A stretch of DNA of 64,000 nucleotides from Prostheceraeus crozeri (GCA_907163375.1 CAJQUW010007494.1:1-64000), one strand, 5' to 3'. Counted from the first letter of the stretch, positions 1 to 11,239 are shown. The notes: a model not told the origin generated them from the letters alone. Program-made: numbers and translations.

Positions 1-1246
1 GCAATTGATGAATTCATGAGAGAAAACTATTTGTTATATTATGATTTTAATAGCTTATATTCTTCTTGCATGATACAAGAATTACCAACAGGTGAAATGA
101 CATGGTGTAATAATCTTGTTTATCAAAGAACATATGATGGTGAAAATAATTTTGGTTATGTATATGAAGTTGATTTAGTATATCCTGATTATATAAAAGA
201 AGCAACAAAATATTATCCTTTCTGTCCAGAAAACAAAATTCCCAATATAGAAGATTTTTCAGATTATCAAAAATCTATAATTCCGAAAAAATACAGACCA
301 ACAAAAAAACTTATGTTAACACAAAGTAATAAAGGAAAGTATGTTGTTGAAGGAAGAATGCTAGATTGGTATTTAGATCATGGCATGATTCTCACCAAAA
401 TACATCGAAAACTAGAGTATAGAAAATCTAAATGGTTAAAAAATTATATAGAGTTCAATATTGAAAAACGTAAAATAGCTAAAAGAAATAAAGATGATTT
501 TGGAAACGTTTTCTTCAAATTAATGAATAATGCATTTTATGGTAAGACTTTAGAAAATGTGCGTAATAGACAAAATATTGAAATAGTTTATGATAGAGAT
601 AGATTTCAAAATTTAACAAGGAAACCTACATATAAAAGAACTACTAGATTCAGTGATGAACTTTGTGCTGTTCATCTAAGAAGAAGCATTGTAAAACATG
701 ATAAGTTTAATTTCATTGGTTTCACTATATTAGAATTAGCTAAACTATTTATGTATAGTTTTATATATGATTATTTAGCACCTGCTTATGGCAAAAACTA
801 TAAATTACACTTTACAGATACCGATTCTATTTTCTTAGAATTAACAGTACCATATGGTTCTTCACTATGATAAAGAAATTAATAAAATAAAAGATATTAT
901 TCATCCTTCTGATTTATGTAAAGTAAAAGATGAATTAGAAGGAAATGAAGATTTCATAACAGAAGCTATATTTTTAAAATCTAAATGTTACTGTTATGAT
1001 ACAACTAATAATATTAAAACACATAAAACATTAAAAGGAATTTCAAAGGCATCAGTGGCTAATCAAATAACATTTCAAGATTATAAAAATGCATTATTTA
1101 ATAATGAAATAAAAACAGCATATAATTATAGACTTAATTCAAAGAAACATAAAATGTATTTAAAAGAAGAACATAAATTAGCATTAGATCCATTTGATGA
1201 TAAAAGAAAAATTTTACCTGATGGAATAACTACTTTACCTTTTTAA
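1..1246 (+). pseudogene. Polinton-B DNA polymerase B, C-terminal part
   Basis: This is the palm and thumb part of a family B, protein-primed DNA polymerase of the Polinton type; the gene enters from outside the window. Three polymerase motifs are visible: motif A (YDFNSLY, near nt 40-60), motif B (NNAFYGKT, near nt 525-545) and motif C (DTDSIF, near nt 814-830). Base composition is much more AT-rich than in Polinton-1. It stands head to head with the ATPase remnant to its right. It belongs to an old element and looks broken. Confidence 0.85.
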
Positions 1247-1251
1247 TTTTC

Positions 1252-2037
1252 ATTTCGGAAACGTGTTCTTCAAATTAATAAATAATACATTTCATGGTAA
1301 GAATTTAGAAAATGTGCGTAATAGACAAAATATTGAAATAGTTTTTATGATAGAGATGGGTTTCAAAATTTAATAAGGAAACCTACATATAAAAGAAACT
1401 ACTAGATTTAGTGATGAACAATGTGCAGAGCTTCTAAGACGAAGCATTATAAAAACATGATAAGTTTAATTTTATAGGATTCACTATATTATAATTAGCT
1501 AAACTATTTATGTATAGATCTATATATGATTATTTAGCACCTGCTTATGGCGAAAACTATAAATTACACTTTACAGATACGGATTCCGTTTTCTGAGAAT
1601 TAACAATACCGTATAATTCTTCACTTGATGAAGAAATTAATAAAATAAAAGATATCATTCATCCTTCTGATTTATGTAAAGTAAAAGATGAATTAGAAGG
1701 AAATGAAGATTTCATAACAGAAGATGTATTTTTAAAAGCGAAATGTTATTGTTTTAATACAAAATCTAACACAAATTCTAACACAAATGCAAAAACATCT
1801 AAAACATAAAAAGGAATTTCAAAGGCATCAGTGGCTAGCCAAATAACATTTCAAGATTATGAGAATGCATTATTTAATAATGAAATAAAAACAGCATGTA
1901 ATTATAGACTTAATTCAAAGAAACATGAAATTTATTTAAAAGAGGAACATAAATTAGCATTAGATCCATTTGATGATAAAGGAAAAATTTTACCTGATGG
2001 AATAACTACTTTACGTTTTAAATTTTCTAACTTTTAA
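1252..2037 (+). pseudogene. second, more decayed copy of the polB C-terminal part
   Basis: The sequence repeats nt 500-1246 in the same orientation at high identity, beginning with the motif B region and running through motif C to the same C-terminal end. It is a direct duplication inside the polymerase gene of the old element. It is clearly broken and shows more differences than the first copy. Confidence 0.8.
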
Positions 2038-2129
2038 ATTTCTAAAGATTAAGAAAAAATAAATTATTCGATCACTCCGCGAAAATATTTTCTATCGATT
2101 TTCAGTCGGGGGCCGAAGCCTAGTCAGAG
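2038..2129. other. short intergenic stretch between converging genes
   Basis: AT-rich linker between the plus-strand polymerase pieces and the minus-strand ATPase remnant, with a short GC-richer patch near 2105-2130. No gene is seen. Confidence 0.5.
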
Positions 2130-2870
2130 AACAATTGTTCGATAACTCTATCATGAATTTTTTTATCAATATTAATTGTAATGAAGCCATAATCTTTTGA
2201 CCAAGCATTGCTGCAGGATTGTTTAAATTCATCTTTATTTCTTACGCATAAATCTCTTAACAAATCACTTAAGTTTCTTGCATTTATTTCAAATAGTATA
2301 AATATATTTGCATTCTTTCTAATAACACTTCCATCTCATGAATACATACTTTGTGTTAAATAAAAAACACTACAGTTATTATGTCTACCTCTTGTGAAAT
2401 AATTTCTCTGAACTGACTGAACGCAATCATCAAAAATTACACAATGCTTCATTGTTTTATCTAGTTTGCTAGGATCTTGCATATTACCACTATCATCTAT
2501 TAATTGTATCTTTATATGTTTGTTTTTATTAGATTCAACTAACTGATTATTTTTTGCTGCTTCTTCACACCACGAACTTATTTCTTCTTCATCTTTAGAT
2601 TTTTCATATTCTTTGAATAATTAAGCAATCGCTGTTTTTTAAGATTATTATCAAATCCATACTTTAAAAATTGATAAACAGGTTGTTCTGCTGTTGTTGT
2701 ATAAATTATTAGATTGTTATCATCCAAAAAATTTGGAGTCGCTAAAATTTTAAATAATAGATATGTTTTCCACGTCCTGATCTTCCACAAATAACTGACA
2801 AAACTTTAATAAATAAATTTGGATGATGATTAAATTTACCGTAAGTTTTTTTTTATTTAATGGGGGAAAT
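2130..2870 (-). pseudogene. Polinton-B packaging ATPase (A32/FtsK-like) remnant
   Basis: On the minus strand the sequence codes, in pieces, for a packaging ATPase of the FtsK-HerA/A32 family, the motor that fills Polinton-type capsids with DNA. A P-loop-like stretch (GRSGRGKT) lies near 2780-2800. A Walker B-like IFDD followed by the family-typical block with RGRHNN and LTQS lies near 2360-2450. The fossil is broken in more than one place. It sits upstream of the structural-type genes on the same strand. Confidence 0.75.
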
Positions 2871-2919
2871 TCACTCATTTTTAATAAAAAATTTTTATTT
2901 TTAAAGAACAAGAAGAAAA

Positions 2920-3723
2920 TTAAACTTCTCTAACCAAAAGATCTATCATAATCTCTTCACCTCCAAAATTTATTTCTTGTCCTTTCTCATCAGTGATTCT
3001 AATGTTAATGTTGTTAATAGTTTTTCTTGTAATAGGGAAATATATTAATGTTTGTAGAATTACATTTAATCTATGACCAATGGGTACAGTAAAAGCTAGA
3101 AAACTGAATATTAAATTTGACAATTTACCATTTATATATCCTCCTTCAATAATGTCACAATGTAGAAACAATTGAATTTATTTCAGTTATTTTAGGAATC
3201 TTCTCACCTAAATGATAACCTTGACTATAGGTTTGTTTATTAAATCCTAATAGCTTTGTCAATGATCTATCATGATTAAAATCAGCTTGATGATTTTCGT
3301 CTAAAGTAAGAGAAAATTTATTAACTGCCGGTTCAACTGCAAAATGTAATTGTTTCTTATCTTTAAATGGTATACCTAAATGTCTCTTAATTTCATTTGA
3401 TATTGATTCAACTTCGTAAGAACCAGGAAGAAAAGTTAGTACTTTCCATGTTTTACCTTTATCAGTAGAATATCTAAATTGGTCATTCACATCTTGATAA
3501 CGTTTTGAATAGTGTTAAATGTGGAGAAACTAGTCAATGCAATTTGATAATTTCTATTTTGTTCCAAATGTAGAATGGGTTCCAAATTACAAGTGTGTGA
3601 TGAAGTAGTTGTTATAATTTTTAACGTCGTACTAAATTTTGATGAACCCAAAATCTCTATTAGATTTTCTAACTGATTATTAATTTTATCTAAATCTGCT
3701 GATGATAATTCTCTCGAAGACAT
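2920..3723 (-). pseudogene. Polinton-B conserved probable structural protein
   Basis: Consecutive minus-strand segments match one conserved protein seen in many invertebrate Polinton-type elements. Near the N-terminus is the hydrophobic block NRNYQIALTSF, in the middle LTKLLGFNKQTYSQGY, and near the C-terminus NGKLSNLIFSF and ITDEKGQEINFGGEEI. The C-terminal pattern (ITD-x-G-x-x-I-x-F followed by hydrophobic beta strands) also occurs in the two large minus-strand proteins of Polinton-1 at 17545-20502. A vertex, penton-like or other virion role is inference. The copy is broken. Confidence 0.6.
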
Positions 3724-4583
3724 TTTTTAGTTAAAATTTTAAATAAATATTTTTTTAAAAAAATTAAAAACAAACAACATATTTCAGCTATACTTTTATA
3801 ATCCTCTTCATTTAGAATCTTCTTTTCCAACAGTCTTTTCAATATAGCATGAATTTCATTGAAACTAGAATTATGTCCTTCTTTTATTGCAGATATTAAA
3901 ATATTTAATCTATTTAGTAATTCTTGTGGATCATCTGGTGAGAATACAATTGTTTCTGTTTTAAAACCTTTTCCTACTTTAACTCCCGTTGATAATAAAT
4001 TTTCTAATTGTTTATAACGTCTAAGAGATTTTGCTGCACCAACTCTATCTAACAAGGCTTTATATTTTATGAGATCTTCTACAGCATAATTATCTAAATC
4101 TGCTCCTCTTAAAAGATCAACAAAATTTCTATCTAAACTAAAAGGAGATTTATCTGGTGAAAAAATTAAACCTCGAAAAGGTTGTGGAAATATTTTATTT
4201 TGTCTGAGATAAAGTCTAGGTATTGTTTTTCCATCTATAAATGAAATAGAATGTTCAAATTGCATAGATTTTGGTAATTTTGTTTCTATATTTGCTCCTA
4301 ACAATCCATAATCATCTAATATAGTTTTGTGTTCTGGATCTGTTATATTAATTTGTTTATCATCATTTGTAAGTTCTTTTTCAAGAGTTTTAAATGGTTT
4401 CATAGTTTTTTCAAAATCAGTTTTTACTTGCTCGGTTTGCGGCAGTTTTTCAAACATATCAGATTGAATACCAGCTTTTATCATTCTATGCTGAAGATGA
4501 TTTCCTTTCATAATATTTCTTTCTTTTATTAACTCTTCTAATTGTTGAATTCTTTTTTGATTATCAGCTCTAATTTTATCCAT
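3690..4583 (-). CDS. Polinton-B conserved protein, function unknown
   Basis: An open frame of 297 residues begins at ATG 4583. The N-terminal third is charged and probably coiled-coil (KRIQQLEELIKERN). The middle holds FRGLIFSPDKSPFSLDRNF, and the end of the conserved part is FNEIHAILKRLLEKKI followed by EDY, a pattern shared by Polinton-associated proteins of other invertebrates as I remember them. The last 30 residues are hydrophobic and may not belong to the original product. It lies in the same orientation as the ATPase and the structural-type gene. No enzyme motif is visible. Confidence 0.55.
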   Translation of the reverse strand: MDKIRADNQKRIQQLEELIKERNIMKGNHLQHRMIKAGIQSDMFEKLPQTEQVKTDFEKTMKPFKTLEKELTNDDKQINITDPEHKTILDDYGLLGANIETKLPKSMQFEHSISFIDGKTIPRLYLRQNKIFPQPFRGLIFSPDKSPFSLDRNFVDLLRGADLDNYAVEDLIKYKALLDRVGAAKSLRRYKQLENLLSTGVKVGKGFKTETIVFSPDDPQELLNRLNILISAIKEGHNSSFNEIHAILKRLLEKKILNEEDYKSIAEICCLFLIFLKKYLFKILTKKCLRENYHQQI

Positions 4584-4756
4584 TTTTTAAATATTTAATT
4601 TTTTATATATTTTTTATATTTTTTTGATTAGCAGCTTTAATTTTATCCCTTTTTAAAAAATAATATTTAAATTTTGTGGTAACAATGGAATACAGCAAAA
4701 ACATTCTACTGAACAAATTATTTTTTTATTGCTTTGTTGTCTGTCATCTTTTCGTT
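4584..4756. other. AT-rich spacer
   Basis: Low-complexity AT-rich DNA between two minus-strand genes, with a short repeat of the start of the upstream gene (TTTTATCC context). No gene is seen. Confidence 0.4.
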
Positions 4757-5416
4757 TTAAGTTTTGTTTAATAAAGTTTTTAGCTCTTCTAAAAAAATTT
4801 TATCATTTTCTTCATTAGAAATTTTACCATCACTAGAATTTTTATCATCAACTTTTTCGGTGTTTAAATGAAATGATATTAGATTTACTTCATTAGCTAT
4901 TTGATCAAATTTTTCAATCTCATCTAGCGTAATAACATTATCATCACAGACTCTTTGAAAATAATAATGTAGTTCATCATAAACTTCTTTAATATGTAAA
5001 TGTTTAGTTAATAATGATTTTCGTTTCTTAGTTATTAAAGATTTATCTAACATTGTAACAAGTGAAGTTGTAAAAACACCCGTACCTGTTAAAGCAGTAG
5101 CAACTACTGGAATTACTAAAACACCCGAAGTTATTATAATTGTTAAAGCACCTAAACTTATTGTTAAGAATATGTCAATTCCTTGTGTTACATTCTTAAC
5201 TTTAGACCATCTCTTTCTTGATTTATCATAATGCTCTAATCTTAATAATAATTGCGTTTCCTTATTTTTCATATAACGTACTCTATCTTTATGTTTTTCA
5301 ATGTTAATTTTTTCAATGTCCATTTCACTTGTTTTTAATTGAGATAACGAGGGATATATTCTTGAGGTTTCTTCTACTTTTGTTTCTTCCATTTTTAAGG
5401 AAATATTTTTAGACAC
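4757..5416 (-). CDS. Polinton-B membrane protein with two hydrophobic segments
   Basis: 219 residues. A charged helical N-terminal half (about residues 1-75) is followed by two adjacent hydrophobic segments (about 79-123, including LTISLGALTIIITSGVLVIP and VVATALTGTGVF) and a polar C-terminal half. It resembles the widespread invertebrate element proteins with a central hairpin membrane anchor. N-terminal fragments of the same gene end copy A (37650-37894) and copy B (48283-48546) of the tandem pair, which ties this left piece to the same element family. The role is unknown. Confidence 0.6.
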   Translation of the reverse strand: MSKNISLKMEETKVEETSRIYPSLSQLKTSEMDIEKINIEKHKDRVRYMKNKETQLLLRLEHYDKSRKRWSKVKNVTQGIDIFLTISLGALTIIITSGVLVIPVVATALTGTGVFTTSLVTMLDKSLITKKRKSLLTKHLHIKEVYDELHYYFQRVCDDNVITLDEIEKFDQIANEVNLISFHLNTEKVDDKNSSDGKISNEENDKIFLEELKTLLNKT

Positions 5417-5445
5417 ATAATTTTAGATATCTCATATTTTAAAAA

Positions 5446-5905
5446 CCTGAAAAATGGATAAAATTCATGAATTTAGACGTTTCTAAAAATACCAATTTTT
5501 TGATGCTGTGTCCTGGAACGGTCATGATTTTCAAGGTAAAAATTGTAATTCTCAAATTTGAGATTCTTAACTTTTATGATTTTCGGTGTCCTGGAACGGT
5601 CATGATTTTGAGGAGAAAATAATCATAATCACAAATTTGAGATTTTGAAAAATTTGAAAAATTGGGCGTTAAAAATAAAAAACGCCTAAATTTATGAATT
5701 TAGGTCTTGATAACCTGAAAAAATGACCAAAATTCTTAAATTTAGGCGTTTTTAAAAATACCAATTTTTTAAAAAAATGGTACTTTTTAAATGGACCAAA
5801 TTTATGAATTTAGGTCTTAAAAACCTGAAAAATGGTTAAAATTCATGAATTTAGTCGTTTTTAAAAATTCCAATTTTTCTGAATTTTTCGGTGTCCTGGA
5901 ACGGT
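5446..5905. repeat. AT-rich repeat array with GTCCTGGAACGGTC motif (copy A)
   Basis: The array is built of two interleaved repeats. One carries TGTCCTGGAACGGTC followed by ATGATTTTGAGG-like sequence, seen near 5507, 5588 and 5892. The other carries AATTCATGAATTTAGACG-like lines alternating with ACCTGAAAAATGG, about six times. The same array starts copy B at 39111-39735. This block marks the left end of the tandem unit and may be the decayed subterminal repeat of Polinton-B. Confidence 0.8.
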
Positions 5906-5915
5906 CTTCTTCCCA

Positions 5916-6745
5916 TTACTGATATTTTGCAGGATGTAAATGTGCTATAACACTCCACAGAAAACAATATTCATCTTCATTCTGTATGTTGATTATTTGT
6001 GGAGAACTGAAAGGAAGGGGTATGTAACTACCACCAGTATTATTTTTATATTGGTCAATCACTATTTTCTTAGATAGTATTGCAATAAATCTCCAACCAG
6101 ATTCACGCAACTGAGCTTCAGTTATAGCATCTTTTAATTTATTTATCATTGTTTCAAATATGGGTTGTATATCATTTACAATATGAATTTCTTGTGTCTG
6201 TGTAAAATGTCCTTGTATTATTTCTTCAGTTATTCCATCGGATCCATTTTTGTATAAAGTACTTCTACATTTATATAACATTTGAGAGATTTCTTAAATA
6301 TTTTAAAAAAGTTTGTCAATACATCATAAAAAGTTTCATCGGTTTCATTATGTTCAACAGACTCATCAAATAAATATTTTATATCTGTTACAGCTTCGTC
6401 GGTTTTGTCAGTTTCATAGAATAAATATCTTTTCTCTGTTTCGGGCGAAGTACTAGAACCTTCGGGCGAAGTACTAGAACCTTCGATTCCCCCAAAAAAT
6501 CTTCACTATTAAAAACTTTTTTATATTCCGAGTGTGAATAATCATCAAATATATTTTTAACTTTTATATCAGTAGGTAATGTATCTAGATAGTTTTTGTA
6601 ATTATTTAATTTTGATATATTTCCCTCATCAGCTCGATCTACATTTCGTAAATGCATTTTACTTTTTAAATGAGATTGATAACTTCTTTTTGTTTGTAAC
6701 TGTCTTTTACATACGACACAATAGAACTTGGTATTTTCTATTATT
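5916..6745 (-). pseudogene. Polinton-B polB N-terminal module (copy A)
   Basis: Read on the minus strand from 6745, the sequence begins with a C2H2 zinc finger (YCVVCKRQLQ, then HLKSKMH), continues through NVDRADEGN, and ends in the conserved block INIQNEDEYCFLWSVIAHLHP. That block is the N-terminal cysteine-containing module found in front of the exonuclease domain in Polinton-type polymerases; Polinton-1 has the equivalent NVDCESQCFKYAVLSIL. The similarity stops at the repeat array, so the polymerase body is not attached here. A duplicated VLVLRPK heptapeptide lies in the middle. The fossil is broken. Confidence 0.7.
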
Positions 6746-6840
6746 TGTTTTTTAAGGAAAAAATTTGTGTTTTGATTTTAGATATAGACATTCTAATATC
6801 AAATGATGACACGTGGGAATGATAATTTTTTTTATTACAT

Positions 6841-7367
6841 CTAAAAACTTATTACATCAAAAAATTTCATTACAGGTGAAAATTTTATTATATCTAAAAA
6901 TTTATTTATAGAGTATTTTGTCTCAAATCGTATTTTTACAATTTCTAAAAGTTGAACATCAAATTTTTTAATATTATTAATTTCTTTCAAATAATGGATA
7001 GTATTTTTATAATCTCCGAAATTTAAATATATAAAATGAATTACCGTTTTATCATGATGTGAAATACAATAATAGACTTCTTTATCACGGTCAGCATACA
7101 TTTCTTTTGTAACATTATTTTCATGACTAGAATAATAATTAGGAAGATTATGAAATATTTCACGTATAACATCACGTTCTTTAGTCATTTTATTTTCTTT
7201 ATCGCATAAAGTCTTATATAAAAATAATTTAAATTTATTTTCACTAACTATTGATTCTTCATCAACATCATAAATTACACTTTTTGGTATAGGATGCCAT
7301 TCCCTGATAGGAATATCTTATTCCAAATTATATTTATTATCTGATAACAATATGATAGAGAAAAATA
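6841..7367 (-). pseudogene. Polinton-B unknown gene, interrupted by Polinton-1
   Basis: The minus-strand coding sequence contains LDIPIREWHPIPKSVIYDVDEE and then a charged region (MTKERDVIREIFHNLPNYYS). The full-length counterpart in copy B is at 40664-41375. Polinton-1 is inserted in this gene, and the remaining upstream part of the gene continues at 30515 on the far side. The function is unknown; the block with IREWHP is conserved in related elements as far as I can recall. The copy is a fossil. Confidence 0.55.
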
Positions 7368-7373
7368 TTGGTC
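7368..7373. repeat. left target-site duplication of Polinton-1
   Basis: TTGGTC lies immediately before the element and again after it at 30509-30514. Copy B has a single TTGGTC at the matching place (41155-41160). Six-base duplications are typical of Polintons. Confidence 0.95.
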
Positions 7374-7880
7374 AGTAGTAAGAAAACGGCGAACACCAGA
7401 TAGCGCAAGATGGCCGCCATCGCTGACGTCCCCCCCCTCTGGAACGACAGAGGTTGTAGTCTGTCGTGGTGTGCCGGCCAGGTTGGTTCGCAAACTGTTC
7501 GCTGACTCCCCCCCCTCTGGAACGACAGAGTGTCGTGGTGGACTTGGGCGGCCGCCAGGATTAGTCTTGAGGCTATAGTGTGTGATGTTTTTCGTGCAAT
7601 CTGCTGAATGTTGGGTTGTAAAATGGGCTGTTTCGAGTGGAAGGAGTGCTCGGATGGGAAAACGGAGGCCAGATTCGGATTCAGCGTGAAATTCTGCATC
7701 CGTATGGTGAATTTGAACGCCATCGGAGAGAAAAAGTTTTGCTGACGTCCCCCCCCCTCTGGACAGCTTGCTTCGATTTTAGCTTCCAGTGGACGGATTT
7801 TGTCGTGCCATAGCTCGTTTGAAAGCTAAGAGTGAGACAAATTCAGTGAAAGAAACGGCTTGTTCCTATCTGTCTTCGTT
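7374..7880 (+). repeat. left terminal inverted repeat of Polinton-1
   Basis: About 507 bp that match the reverse complement of 30004-30508 with only scattered differences. The first seven bases are AGTAGTA, a tandem trinucleotide. Both TIRs contain two TGAC(GT)CCCCCCC-TCTGGAACGACAGAG blocks near the tip. Confidence 0.93.
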
Positions 7881-9330
7881 TAGATGTGAGACGCCATTTA
7901 AGATTTTGGGACATTGGTGAAAAACGACAGAGTTAGAATTTGGGACGTTTTGGGCTCTAGCTTCAAAACGAAGCATCGGATTGGAAAACGGATTTCAGAT
8001 TTGGAATCAGCGTGAAATTCTCTATCTGTATGGTGAGTTTCAAGTCAATCGGCGACAAAAAATTTTCAACATTTTTCGAAAAAACGACAGAGTTAGAATT
8101 TGGGACGTTTTGGTGTGTAGCGTCAAAACGAAGCATCGGATGAGAAAACGGAGGTCAGATTCGGATTCAGCGTGAAATTCTGCATCGCTATGGTGAGTTT
8201 CAAGTCAATCGGAGAGAAAAAATTTTCGGCTGACGTCCCCCCCCCTCTGGACAGCTTGCTTCGATTTTGGCTTCCAGTGGACGGATTATGTCGTGCGATA
8301 GCTCGTTTGAAAGCTAAGAGTGAGACAAATTCAGTGAAAGAATCGGCTTGTTCCTATCTGTCTTCGTTCAAAAGTTAGAGCGGTTACAAGATTTTAGGTC
8401 GGAGCTCGCTCACCTGAAAAAATCCTAAGTGTCAGAGTGACTTTGTATGGGTAAAAGTTTGAAAATTTTCCAAAGTGTGGAATTTCGACCTGGGACCGTC
8501 ACCAAAACATTTTTCATCAAATTTTGAAATTTCACTGACGTCCCCCCCCTCTGGACAGCTTGCTTCGATTTTGGCTTTTAGTGGACGGATTTTGTCGTGC
8601 GATAGCTCGTTTGAAAGCTAAGAGTGAGACAAATTCAGTGAAAGAATCGGCTTGTTCCTATCTGTCTTCGTTCAAAAGTTAGAGCGGTTACAAGATTTTA
8701 GGTCGGAGCTCGCTTACCTGAAAAAATCCTAAGTGTCAGAGTGACTTTGTATGGGTAAAATTTTGAAAATTTTCCAAAGTGTGGAATTTCGACCTGGGAC
8801 CGTCACCAAAACATTTTTCATCAAATTTTGAAATTTCACTGACGTCCCCCCCCCTCTGGACAGCTTGCTTCGATTTTGGCTTCCAGTGGACGGATTTTGT
8901 CGTGCGATAGCTCGTTTGAAAGCTAAGAGTGAGACAAATTCAGTGAAAGAAACGGCTTGTTCCTATCTGTCTTCGTTTAGATGTGAGACGCCATTTAAGA
9001 TTTTGGGACATTGGCGAAAAACGACAGAGTTAGAATTTGGGACGTTTTGGGCTGTAGCTTCAAAACGAAGCATCGGATGGGAAAACGGATTTCAGATTTG
9101 GAATCAGCGTGAAATTCTTTATCTGTATGGTGAGTTTCATGTCAATCGGAGAGTTTCAAGTCAATCGGCGAGAAAAATGTTCAACATTTTTCGGAAAAAC
9201 GACAGAGTTAGAATTTTTGCGATGGCTGCCTACTGTAGAGCCAAAACGAAGCATCGGATGGGAAAACGGAGGCCAGATTCGGATTCAGCGTCAAATTCTA
9301 CATGGAAATGGTGTATTTCCAGCTCAATCG
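7881..9330 (+). repeat. left subterminal repeat array of Polinton-1
   Basis: Inside the TIR lies a mosaic of repeats. Two tandem units of about 305 bp span roughly 8230-8534 and 8535-8840, each starting with CTGACGTCCCCCCCTCTGG and containing ACAGCTTGCTTCGATTTTGG and GTGGAATTTCGACCTGGGAC. A second repeat type with AAAACGACAGAGTTAGAATT recurs near 7922, 8084, 9018 and 9197. The long minus- and plus-strand frames across this stretch follow the repeats and are unlikely to be genes. A regulatory, replication or packaging role is possible but unproven. Confidence 0.85.
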
Positions 9331-9381
9331 GAGCACTAGAACCGGAGATAGACGGGTTTTTTAGTGTTTGGATGATGGGTG

Positions 9382-9416
9382 TTACGTCATCAGCTGATCG
9401 CCACACACTATATAAG
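9382..9416 (+). promoter_or_regulatory. TATA promoter of the left-end gene
   Basis: A strong TATATAAG box (9409-9416) is preceded by TTACGTCA (9382-9389), an ATF/CRE-like site, and by CAGCTG. Transcription would start near 9440, just before a GT-AG intron in the leader of the gene at 10145. Confidence 0.7.
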
Positions 9417-9462
9417 CTGGGAACCGAGAGAGACTTGTCATTAAGACGAGAGATTGTCAACG

Positions 9463-10128
9463 GTAAGTCGTCTCTCTGAGCTCCGATGATAGCTTCGGAC
9501 ATTCCAAATCCCGAGTTTCTGTAAGAAACCGACTTAGAAAATTTCATTGCTGATATCAGCTAAGGCGTCAGACTTCGAGGTTAGCCAGGAGATGGCCTTC
9601 GTCTCCAGGCCATAAAAGACTTTAAACAGAAAACTTTAAAGGCTTGTAACTTTGCTTCTACAAGTCCGTTTGACTTGATTCAAAAAAGGTTCGGTCGCTA
9701 TTGACCTGCCCTAAGTGATAGACTACTTATAAAATTTCATAAGTAGTGCTAAAAAATTGAAAAATTTAAATTCGCTATTTTTGGCAATTTTCGGGGTTTT
9801 CAAACCTTCTGAATTCAACTAAGACATTTATAAAGTTGTGGGAGGCAAGCTTCGGCTTGGAATTTGCAACCTTTGTAAACAATCCACTGATTTTCATGTC
9901 AAAATCGGGGTCCGGATACCAACACAGTGATATGACGCACGCTCTGTCCGCGGGAGGTTGGATTTGTGGGCCGAGGCCTTGGAGTTGGGATAAGATCCCC
10001 TCTGAGTAATGCCTGTAACGGATTCAAAGGTTCGACACTTTCCACCAATCTCACAATTTAGCTGTATGATTATAAGAATGACTGCCAATGTCGCCTGTTA
10101 GTAATTCTATTTCATCCTTCCTTTACAG
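9463..10128 (+). other. probable 5'-leader intron (666 nt)
   Basis: The donor CG|GTAAGT is at 9463 and the acceptor TTTACAG ends at 10128, 16 nt before the chosen ATG at 10145. I see no gene inside; short frames on both strands have no recognisable features. Confidence 0.6.
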
Positions 10129-10144
10129 ATACATAAGTTACAAA

Positions 10145-11239
10145 ATGGGAGGCAACTCAAAATTTTTATTTAAAAAGTGTTCTTGCGGAGAAATAAAGAG
10201 GGGTGGCGAATTCAAACGTCACATTAATAAGTACAAGAATACTCCTCACTTCCACGAGGAAAGAGCCGTTATTTCCGGCTGTACACATTGCCTGAAATTT
10301 TTGAAAGGCAAGGAGCATGAGGAATTTTACATCGCCCACGCCGAATGTCCACTCAAAAAGGCTAACAATTATATAACATCAGATATCGGCAAAGTGATCG
10401 CACCCTTCTTCAACGAAGAAACAGTCGATCTAGACGCAGCACTACAAGAGGCTATTGCAACAATTTTGGAACCTGCTGCTTCGGCCACTACCTCATCAAC
10501 AGCAGAAGAGAAGGCCCCACTAAGCGATTTGGACAGCTCAGATGACTCCGATTCTGAGGAGGTCGTCATCACTAAAAACACGGAAGAGATAGGAAAACCA
10601 ACAAATCAGTCTTCCCCGAAAAAGAAAGTAATCGCACCTTCCCCAGTAAAGAAGGGGATTAAGCAGCAGATGAACAGCTGGAATAAGGATGAGCAGATTG
10701 CAAAAGTGAGCCAGGAATATGCACTCACGAAATTAAAAGATGAGCTCACTCGTTACAAAAACGAATGTTCGGCCCTTAGGGATGACAATTTCCACCTGAA
10801 GGGTCAGGTAGCCGAGATTCGGGCCCTCAAGACCCAAGTCATTAACTTAGAACCTTTCCGACAAAGGGCGCTTGCCAGCGAAAAACGAGTTGAAGAGCAG
10901 GCGACGTACATAAAATCACTAAAAGCTCAGGAAGAGGTATCAAATTTAAAAATTGAGCAATTAAAGACTAGCCTGACTGAGGGTCAGAAGAAAGAAGAGA
11001 GACGAACAACGCTCCACATTCCCATCATCAAGAGCAGAATCGTCGACAGCGTCATCCTTGAGAGTGAGGACTTGGATGCCACATTTGAGTGCTACGAGGG
11101 AGCAATGGCGGAGATGCGCTGTCTCCATGTCTCTATAAAGCATGATGGCGAAATAAAGGAGCTGCGCCACCGGAAGCGGAAACTGCCGGCCAAATACTTA
11201 CCTCAACCATCACCATCGAAGGGGTCGCGAACCGGCTAA
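10145..11239 (+). CDS. zinc-binding, coiled-coil protein at the left end
   Basis: 364 residues from ATG 10145; the frame is also open upstream to 10088, but that part lies in the predicted leader intron. Residues about 10-70 form a Cys/His-rich block (KKCSCGE, HFHEER, GCTHCLKF, HAECPLKK) that looks like a zinc-binding module. Next comes an acidic Ser/Asp patch ending in EEVVIT, which could bind SUMO. A basic PKKK stretch follows, and a long coiled coil spans about 190-300. The C-terminus is basic. Its position next to the TIR and its TATA promoter suggest an early regulatory or DNA-binding protein. I do not recognise the family. Confidence 0.75.
   Translation: MGGNSKFLFKKCSCGEIKRGGEFKRHINKYKNTPHFHEERAVISGCTHCLKFLKGKEHEEFYIAHAECPLKKANNYITSDIGKVIAPFFNEETVDLDAALQEAIATILEPAASATTSSTAEEKAPLSDLDSSDDSDSEEVVITKNTEEIGKPTNQSSPKKKVIAPSPVKKGIKQQMNSWNKDEQIAKVSQEYALTKLKDELTRYKNECSALRDDNFHLKGQVAEIRALKTQVINLEPFRQRALASEKRVEEQATYIKSLKAQEEVSNLKIEQLKTSLTEGQKKEERRTTLHIPIIKSRIVDSVILESEDLDATFECYEGAMAEMRCLHVSIKHDGEIKELRHRKRKLPAKYLPQPSPSKGSRTG

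Noticed and set aside
5446-5905. CRISPR-like or regularly spaced repeat array
   Set aside because: Repeats are interleaved, variable in spacing and in a eukaryotic setting; there are no spacers of constant length.
7374-9330. Long open frames across the TIR and subterminal repeats (for example 128-204 codons on either strand)
   Set aside because: They repeat with every repeat unit and appear in both TIRs in mirrored form. No domain, promoter or codon pattern supports them; the open length follows from the repeat composition.
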